Assembly (NCBI GenBank): GCA_010015675.1
Contig: ML976991.1
Coordinates: 352,359-376,967, forward strand
Direction of reading: 5' to 3'
Origin: Byssothecium circinans
Lineage: Eukaryota; Ascomycota; Dothideomycetes; Pleosporales; Massarinaceae
Length of the DNA stretch: 24,609 nucleotides
Below the pieces are notes generated by a model. The model saw nothing but the letters and a program-made list of their open reading frames with translations. It searched no databases and was not told the origin of the DNA. The first letter of the stretch is position 1; every line of letters starts with the position of its first letter. Of this stretch, positions 18,582 to 24,609 are shown one piece after another. The translations under genes were made by a program, and so were the position numbers.

Positions 18582-19253
18582 AATTGCTATGTTTTGGTAT
18601 TCTAACTAGATACACAGTGTATACAGTGTACACATGTGTGTGTTCGTGTTCAAGCGTTGTGTGCACACACGTGTATGTGTTTGGCTCCCGAACACAGTGT
18701 GCACACATCGGCCCAGCTATGGCATCTGGACCCTCGAGATTCCGCCAGACAATGGTCATCACCAGCTACGATGAGGATGGGTACCCCAGATGAACATCAA
18801 TATGCCGAGGTGATTGACATGCTGCCAAAAGTGCGCCGTGCGCGACGCTGAGAATATGTGGTACAGCGTTGAGCACAAGAAGCAGGATGCTGCTGTGACA
18901 AGGAATATGAGCCTCGAGATCGTTTTTTGCGAAGGAGGGGCTGTACACGGTGCAACGAGCCTGACCGCGTCATTGGCAAATAGGATTGCTCCAAGGAGGT
19001 GTTGGAAGTGGTTATGGAAGAGCAGAATGAGATGTCTATTTGATGCTTCAACCTGCTTTTGACGAGTGTATCTGACTATCGATATATAGACCGGAGTGAT
19101 GCCCTTGCACTAGATTCGTGTACGCAATCGTAGTACGTGGACAGACGTTATACTTCCTTTACATGATGCAGCAATGGTTGCAACCACTCCGGCAGTAGTT
19201 TCTGACGGATTCCAACAGGAGGTGCGTTCAGATGTTCAAAGTCTCGGTAATTG
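18582..19253. other. Intergenic region with a TG/CA-rich palindromic patch
   Basis: 18605-18710 is dense in GTGTACAC, TGTGTGCACACA and CAGTGT words, forming several overlapping palindromes; it may be subterminal sequence of hAT relic 2. The rest, to 19253, has short frames on both strands but no recognisable protein family. Confidence 0.45.
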
Positions 19254-20583
19254 ATGGCTACCATCGACGTCAATAACAAAGATCTCGCTCTAAACGAACC
19301 GGCTCATACACTGGAGCGAACCGCGGCTTTCCAGCACTCTGACGAGAACGCAAATCATCACGGCGAAAAACGAAAAATTTACTAAAGAAGTGGACCTGCG
19401 ATCGAGCTTCGAGATGCCGCAGGCCGAAGAGCAACAGTCATCCTACAACACCGGGCTAGACTTTGCAGGTAGCATTGCCCTATGCGACCGTCATTACACG
19501 CTTAGACAAACTCCAACAGATCTGAATCACGTGAACGAAGCATTTGGGTCTTCAGCAAATAGTCCCTCGTTGCCGAGAGCCCCGCTACCCAGTGATTCTG
19601 AATCGGAGATCACGTTGTCGGCATTCCCGCCTCTGCCCAACGCGCAATCCATCAGGCCCAGCAGCAAGGTGTTTCACGAAAACGATATCAACAGTGGAGC
19701 TGAATACACGGCAATAGACGAGACCACGGACGAGCTGTTACAAAACAAGGCCTATCAGATGCTACATGCGACATGGCGCAAGAGGCCTCGTGCGTCTTCC
19801 GAACAGTCTCCGGAGGCATCATCTAAGCGCAAAGGACCCAACACGAGGGATGATGCGGCTGCTATATTCCCCTGGAACGGAAATTTAATAAATATGTCTG
19901 GCGAAGACTCCATTCGCGATGCCGACACACTGGGCGTGGATGAAGAGATTATGAGACAGATGCTTGAAGAGCTCGGTGATGGACAACGACTTCGTGGCTA
20001 CACCATACACACCATCCTCATACGTCTGCTCCCACCGGACATATGCATATGCGAGTATGATGACCTTCTGGACGATCTTGCGAGCTGGAAACCTCAACTT
20101 CCCCACTGGCACGACAACATGGCACGTTTTGCGGCTGTACTCCATTATAAGCAACACTGGTTCGTCGCATATATAGACCTGGATGTCTGAAAGACCCTCG
20201 TCTTCAACTCCTTTCTGGAATCACGCGAAGTTTCCGTCCGCATAGCGACCAAGTGGTCTAGCGCATTTCCTCCTTGTGGGAATGGAATTGATGCCGCATC
20301 AGCTGTCTTCTGCAACCGCCTTCCTACGCAAACAGATAGTTCCAACTGTGGTATCTTCGCCGTTTCGTTTCTGCTACAAGCCGCCATCCTCGGCGACAAT
20401 GTCACAGCCGATTTCAGCACGCCTAAGGTGGATACCAGACTATGGCGACGCCACTTTTGCCACCTGCTTGGATCTCAGAGGCTGGACGCGCAAACATGGG
20501 TGGATATTTACATTATGTCTGCGGCGGAAGTGCATGCATCTACCAACCCAGAACTAGTGTGGCTAACAGACCGACAGACCTAG
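19254..20583 (+). pseudogene. Ulp1-like (peptidase C48) cysteine protease, disrupted
   Basis: From 19390 one frame runs to TGA at 20188-20190 and, read through, continues to TAG at 20581. The C-terminal part has the Ulp1/SENP catalytic layout: QHWFVAYIDLD with His at 20155-20157, then TLVFNSF where the family has a catalytic Asp (here AAC, Asn, at 20206), then TQTDSSNCGIFAVSF with Gln at 20329 and Cys at 20347-20349. Such enzymes cleave SUMO-type conjugates. The first ~180 residues are polar and low-complexity with a KRPRASSEQ / SSKRKGP basic patch. An ATG at 19254 (MATIDVNNKDL) may be the original start, one frame off, implying a frameshift near 19360-19385. TGA for CGA and Asn for Asp both fit C-to-T decay. 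In other genomes Ulp1-like genes also ride in transposons, so this may be element cargo. Confidence 0.75.
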
Positions 20584-20650
20584 ACCGGCCTCTTCGGTCT
20601 GTCGGTCTGATTTTGTATAAGATGTTGGTCTGTCGGTCTAGGTCTGTCTG
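20567..20650. repeat. GGTCTGTCGGTCTG inverted and direct repeats
   Basis: CAGACCGACAGACC at 20567-20580 and its exact reverse complement at 20596-20609 form a 14-bp hairpin; a direct third copy ends at 20640 and a partial GGTCTGTCTG follows. The array overlaps the last codons of the Ulp1-like reading frame, so it could be the end of an element that carries it. No matching left end was found near 19.1 kb. Confidence 0.8.
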
Positions 20651-20666
20651 AGGTTACATACATGCG

Positions 20667-20718
20667 TATATGAGTGTAGTACTTACGGAGCCTCCCATAC
20701 TACAGTAGTACTCATATA
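20667..20718. repeat. Imperfect hairpin
   Basis: TATATGAGT (20667-20675) pairs with ACTCATATA (20710-20718); the stem extends imperfectly inward with GTAGTA and TAGTAG. Function unknown. Confidence 0.5.
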
Positions 20719-20729
20719 AGAAGCGTCTT

Positions 20730-21080
20730 TTGATTGGTCAAATTACATCTTATCAATTGATTAGATCAAGGAAATCGCTTCCATATCACACACGACTCGT
20801 CCTAGAGCAGAAAATTAGTACAAACAGCAAGATAATTAAAAAACTTCCTCCAACGACGCTCAAATCCTGTTCGCCTCCTCTACAGGAAACACTTAGTTGG
20901 CCCTATCCGCCCACCAATTCTCTTGTTAATAAGGAGGACGATACTAAACCCAAACTTAGAAAATGTACAAAGGCATTTAATAACCTTTTTATAATTCGCG
21001 AAGGTAGAGCTGCAAAGGATAAAGAGAAGAAGCCTCTAGAAATATCTAAGAATATATCTATACTATTTAAAGATACTTAG
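20730..21080 (+). pseudogene. Unidentified repeat-associated ORF, 3' end RIP-degraded
   Basis: A 116-codon stop-free stretch of normal composition (charged, KLRKCTKAFNNLF, REGRAAKDKEKKPLEISKN) leads into the same frame interrupted by TAG and TAA where glutamines fit (…LVNKLTKVL-stop-KGKNIT-stop-VIYK-stop-RKVLLK-stop). So the original protein reached at least 21250. I do not recognise the family; a retroelement gag or transposon accessory protein is plausible. It marks the boundary where base composition falls into the RIP-affected flank. Confidence 0.45.
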
Positions 21081-22068
21081 GGTAATATTATTAGTGTAGA
21101 ACTAGTTAACAAACTTACTAAAGTCTTATAAAAGGGAAAAAATATTACTTAAGTAATCTATAAATAACGTAAAGTACTACTAAAGTAGCTATACTACTAA
21201 AGTAGCTACTTTTCCTTAGTAATACTAACTTACTTAACTATATTATTATTATTATCTATATTACTATCTAAAAATATATACTAAGTACTAGCCTCTAACT
21301 TAGAAAAACTCTTTTTATTAGCTTAATAAGGTCTTATATTATACCTAGTCTTACTATAGTTGCTATAGTACTAAATACCTAGTTATTATAGTTATTATAC
21401 TTTACCTTTACCTTTTATCCTTGCCTTTTTATAGTTCTAAACTATTTTTAATAGTTTAAAACTATTCTAGTCTACTATAGGACTATACTCTATAGTATTA
21501 CCCTTTTAAATATACTTATATTTACGTATTTTATACTTAGTTATAACTATAAGTTACTATTTAAGCTCTTTTATTAAATATATAATTATATATATAGTAG
21601 CTATATTCGTAATAAGCTTAATAAAGGCTTTTTATCAGATTGTTGGTATTCCACTGTCTTAATACTTTGAGTAAAAGTAATAATATAGTTATTAACTATA
21701 ACTATAATAGTATCGCCCTATAAAACTTAATATAGGTAAAATAACTACTATATTTTATATAACAAATGCTATAAAAACATTTACTTATGTCAGCAATTTA
21801 TAATCGTGATTAATAGGCGATTCTATGAAAGGACACTTTGTAAAAAGTGCTAAAATAATTTATTACGAGCGTAATATTCGCGCTAGTGTAATATAACTTT
21901 TATTACCTAAAGAATATATAGTTATATACTATATTCAGATTAAAGCTAAGCGATATCTTCTAAACTAGATTTATAAGCAAGCTTTGTAAAACGATCTTTT
22001 CGATGAACTGCTGCAATGTTGGCAATTGGTTGAAAACAACCAAACAACAAAACAACAACTAAAACACG
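21081..22068. other. AT-rich RIP-affected repeat sequence, no gene seen
   Basis: A+T-rich with TA-dominated words and stops in all frames. A short stretch at about 21630-21880 is less affected (for example AGGCGATTCTATGAAAGGAC) but encodes nothing recognisable. Confidence 0.55.
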
Positions 22069-22345
22069 GCTATAAGATAAGCCGAAAAATACAAAACTAT
22101 AGTAAAACAATAGCAAAACCAAACTATAATAAAACAACGGATATAGGATATCCGAAATAATAAAACTATAGTAAAACAATAGTAAAACCAAACTATAGTA
22201 AAACAACGGATATAGGATATCCGAAATAATAAAACTATAGTAAAACAATAGTAAAACCAAACTATAGTAAAACAATGGATATAGGATATCCGAAATAATG
22301 AAACTATAGTGAAACTATAGTAATACAACGGATATCTTAAATCCG
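22069..22345. repeat. 69-bp tandem array with internal hairpin
   Basis: GGATATAGGATATCC starts at 22139, 22208 and 22277, exactly 69 bases apart; the rest of each unit is AAACTATAGTAAAAC-type sequence, and a partial unit precedes the first. Each unit contains a hairpin CGGATAT / ATATCCG. Because 69 is divisible by three, long repetitive open frames appear on the minus strand; these are not genes. The array runs into the second copy of the dispersed repeat. Confidence 0.9.
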
Positions 22346-22389
22346 GTATCAAGACTAAAAATACTAAGTCAAACTAATCTAAAAACTAA

Positions 22390-22539
22390 AGGATAGCTAT
22401 TATCCGAACGGATAATTAGTATCCGAATATCTAGATAGTTAGTATATAGTAACTGCCCTGCAGTACTTTGAAAAATCAGACAATTTGACTACAACCTTTT
22501 CTCACTATATTACCTTTACTCATTATCACCTTTTTACAT
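22390..22539. repeat. Dispersed repeat end, copy 2
   Basis: Direct copy of bases 4 to about 165 of the window, with a few substitutions and small deletions (for example in the run after CAGTACTTT). It shares the CGGATA / TATCCG hairpin style with the 69-bp array immediately before it, suggesting array and repeat belong to one element. Confidence 0.85.
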
Positions 22540-23001
22540 CTTTAATACGCGACTTTATAAGCGTAGTATTATACAGCACTAACTTAGTACTTTTAATAAG
22601 CTATAAAAGCCTATCTTAAGCTATTTATAGTAACTAATTAATAGAATTATATATAAACTTTAACTATAAGCTAAATTTATATATATTACTTAGAGTCTTT
22701 AATAGCTATAGCATCTCTAGTAGTAGGGGTCCTAGTAAGGTACGTATATATATATTAAAGTAATTAAGTACTACTTATATATTTAGAGGAACTAGCCCTA
22801 TTACCTTAAAAGCCTTTCAATAGTTCTAAACTATAAATATACTTAAAAATATATTTTTAAAGGCTAGTAGGAACACTTTCTTATTAATATAAAAAATATA
22901 CTTTTATGCTAAGCCCTAAATAATCTTAGAGTACTTATGCTTAAGTAGTAAGAAGTATACTATATTAAGTAGCTAAAGGATATATAATAAGTATAATAGT
23001 A
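22540..23001. other. AT-rich RIP-affected sequence, no gene seen
   Basis: Strongly TA-rich; no coding homology recognised on either strand. Confidence 0.5.
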
Positions 23002-24042
23002 ACGTAAAGCACCATCGAAGCGCGCAGAAATGCTTGGCAAGGAACATCAAATAGTATTATCTTAATAACAAAGCTAAACCTTAATATTTTCTTTTAAAAT
23101 TTTAAACCCAGATATATATATATATAAACTAATAGCTATGAAATTTATATAGCTATAGCTTACGTAATCTAGTAGTTATTAAGAAAGGAAGAAATCTTAG
23201 GTAAAACCTATCTTATACTCTAGATTAATAGCTAAACGTTAGTTATATACTATATAACTTTTAGGACTTATTTATTAATATATTAGTTAATAGCTATTAA
23301 GTTATTATAGCGTGCAGCCTAGGTTTAATACTATAATAGTAGGTGTAAGGTAGGGGGTATAAAAAATTAAAAAACCTTCTAAATAAAGTCATATATATTA
23401 GATATCTCTACTTTCTTCTTAGGAGGAAAATAGTATATACTAAATAAAGCTATATAAAAAGTTTAAAGTAAGTAAATACCTCTAAAACTAAAAGATCTAG
23501 CTTAGAAAGTATAGGTTTTTAGAAAATTTACATACTGCCTTATTATAAAGCTTATATAACCTAATTTCTAGTAGCTAACTATTTATATAGCTTATATATA
23601 TATATATATATAAAGTATATCTATAGGTTAAAAGTAATTATTTCTAAGTAAGTAAAATATTTAATTATGTTTTTCTAATTTTAAGTATCTTTACCCTTCC
23701 TATGCTAGTTCTCTAATAGGTCTAGGCTGCATGCTATAATTTTAGTACTACTAGGTGTATTATATATATATAAACTAGCTCTAAAGTTATTATAATTTAT
23801 TAAGGCTATTTATTAGGTGTTGTAGGGTATAAAGCTTAAGCGACCCTACTATTCTCTATACTTATATAGCTTACTAAGATATTAGAAATCCTAGAATATT
23901 TTTTTATAGCCTTTTAGATCTATATTATATATAGCTGTATTTAAAATTTCAGCATAATAGCTCTATTATTTAAATTTTTATTAAGGGTTGAATATTTGAT
24001 TTTCCGCTAAGCATTTCTGCGCGCTTCGATGGTGCTTTACGT
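23002..24042. mobile_element. pogo/Fot1-like element with 34-bp perfect terminal inverted repeats
   Basis: Both ends start ACGTAAAGCACCATCGAAGC and are perfect inverted copies for 34 bases, continuing imperfectly to ATCAAATA. TA flanks both sides (23000-23001 and 24043-24044), as expected for Tc1/mariner/pogo target duplications. The 1041-bp interior is RIP-like and has no readable transposase, so it is non-autonomous or destroyed. The termini themselves escaped mutation. Confidence 0.85.
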
Positions 24043-24489
24043 TATATAAAGTATAAAGATCTTATTATTATAATAATAATCTTTAAAATCCTAATTTAGG
24101 TAGCTTTTATAGCTACCTAAAATTAGTAACTAATAAACGCTAATAGTTCTTACCTTTATATACGCATTAAAGTACTTTAACTATGCAAGACTAAACTTAT
24201 TAGTTATCTATCTATTTTTTAAGACTAAGAGCTTTTAATTGCGTAGCATATTAGCTTCTTAGTACCATAAAGAGATATAGACGCATCCTTTATATATAAT
24301 AAATAGTAAGGTAAATATACTATTTAAATATATACTATTAATCTCTATTACCTACTTTTTATTATCTAGCTAAACTATTATAGGCCTTGCTTACTTCTTT
24401 AAGCTAGCAACTACTTTTATAGAGCTAATAATACCTATCTAAAAGCTAGTCTTATTAAAGTTATATATATTATTATTATATATGCTATA
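24043..24489. other. AT-rich sequence, no gene seen
   Basis: TA-rich RIP-like spacer between two related elements; no coding signal seen. Confidence 0.5.
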
Positions 24490-24609
24490 ACGTAAAGCAC
24501 CACCGAACCGCCCACACCACCGAACCGCTCAAAAGCTTGGCATTGGAAAATCAAAACAGGATATCTTAATAATAAAGCTAAACCTTAATATTTTCTTTTG
24601 AAATTTGAA
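24490..24609. mobile_element. Start of a second ACGTAAAGC-family element (runs off the window)
   Basis: After TA at 24488-24489 the sequence begins ACGTAAAGCACCACCGAACC, related to the ends of the element at 23002, with an internal doubled ACCACCGAACCGC word. Its subterminal part (ATCTTAATAA.AAAGCTAAACC, then TTAATATTTTCTTTT) matches the left end of that element in the same orientation. The right end lies outside the window. Confidence 0.75.

Noticed and set aside
15412..18612. Shared word TTCTAACTAGATA near 15413 and 18599 as possible terminal repeats of a composite hAT element
   Set aside because: Same orientation, only 13 bases, one copy lies inside relic 1; probably chance or background repeat sequence.
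18571..18793. Short frames over the TG/CA-rich patch
   Set aside because: Low-complexity palindromic DNA gives open frames on both strands; no protein family is recognised.
21946..22352. Two minus-strand frames rich in Y, F, L and I resembling membrane proteins
   Set aside because: They are translations of the 69-bp tandem array, which stays open because 69 is a multiple of three.

Overview
The window looks like a piece of an accessory chromosome region from a filamentous ascomycete (Pezizomycotina). The genes have short spliceosomal introns (GT..AG with CTAAC-like branch points), fungal-only families (UstYa-like proteins, a Kex2-repeat precursor), and two flanks, roughly 1-4.6 kb and 21.1-24.6 kb, that are extremely A+T-rich, TpA-saturated and full of transposon relics whose glutamine codons have become stops. 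That is the signature of repeat-induced point mutation (RIP).

Layout: 1-4.6 kb holds a RIP-destroyed Ty3/Gypsy gag on the minus strand, with a tandemly duplicated N-terminal part, and the C-terminal half of a pogo/Fot1 transposase on the plus strand. From 4.7 to 13.8 kb lies a base-balanced island with a small biosynthetic cluster: a SAM-dependent methyltransferase (-), a four-exon MFS transporter (+), an intact UstYa-like protein (-), a second, divergent UstYa-like protein (-), and a secreted precursor made of many short Kex2-delimited repeats (+, interrupted by a 290-N assembly gap). Between and beside the UstYa genes sit two related 0.2-0.26 kb MITE-like elements, a tandem repeat block and a complete but dead Tc1/mariner (DD34E) element with TA target duplications. 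From 13.9 to 20.6 kb come a scrap of an FAD-linked oxidase gene, two degenerate hAT transposases arranged head to head, and a broken Ulp1-like (C48) cysteine protease gene. From 20.7 kb the sequence grades back into RIP-affected repeats, including a 69-bp tandem array, a second copy of the first ~165 bp of the window, and pogo-like elements sharing ACGTAAAGC termini.

How the genes may work together (inference): the precursor enters the secretory pathway, Kex2 cuts after each KR and releases peptides of the GFVTEPE / GFVTEE type, one or both UstYa-like membrane proteins oxidise (cyclise or hydroxylate) them, the methyltransferase decorates them, and the MFS protein exports the product. This is the logic of the fungal dikaritin RiPP pathways (ustiloxin, phomopsin, asperipin-2a), but the core here has no tyrosine and I do not recognise it as any characterised product. 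It is the best candidate in the window for an undescribed system.
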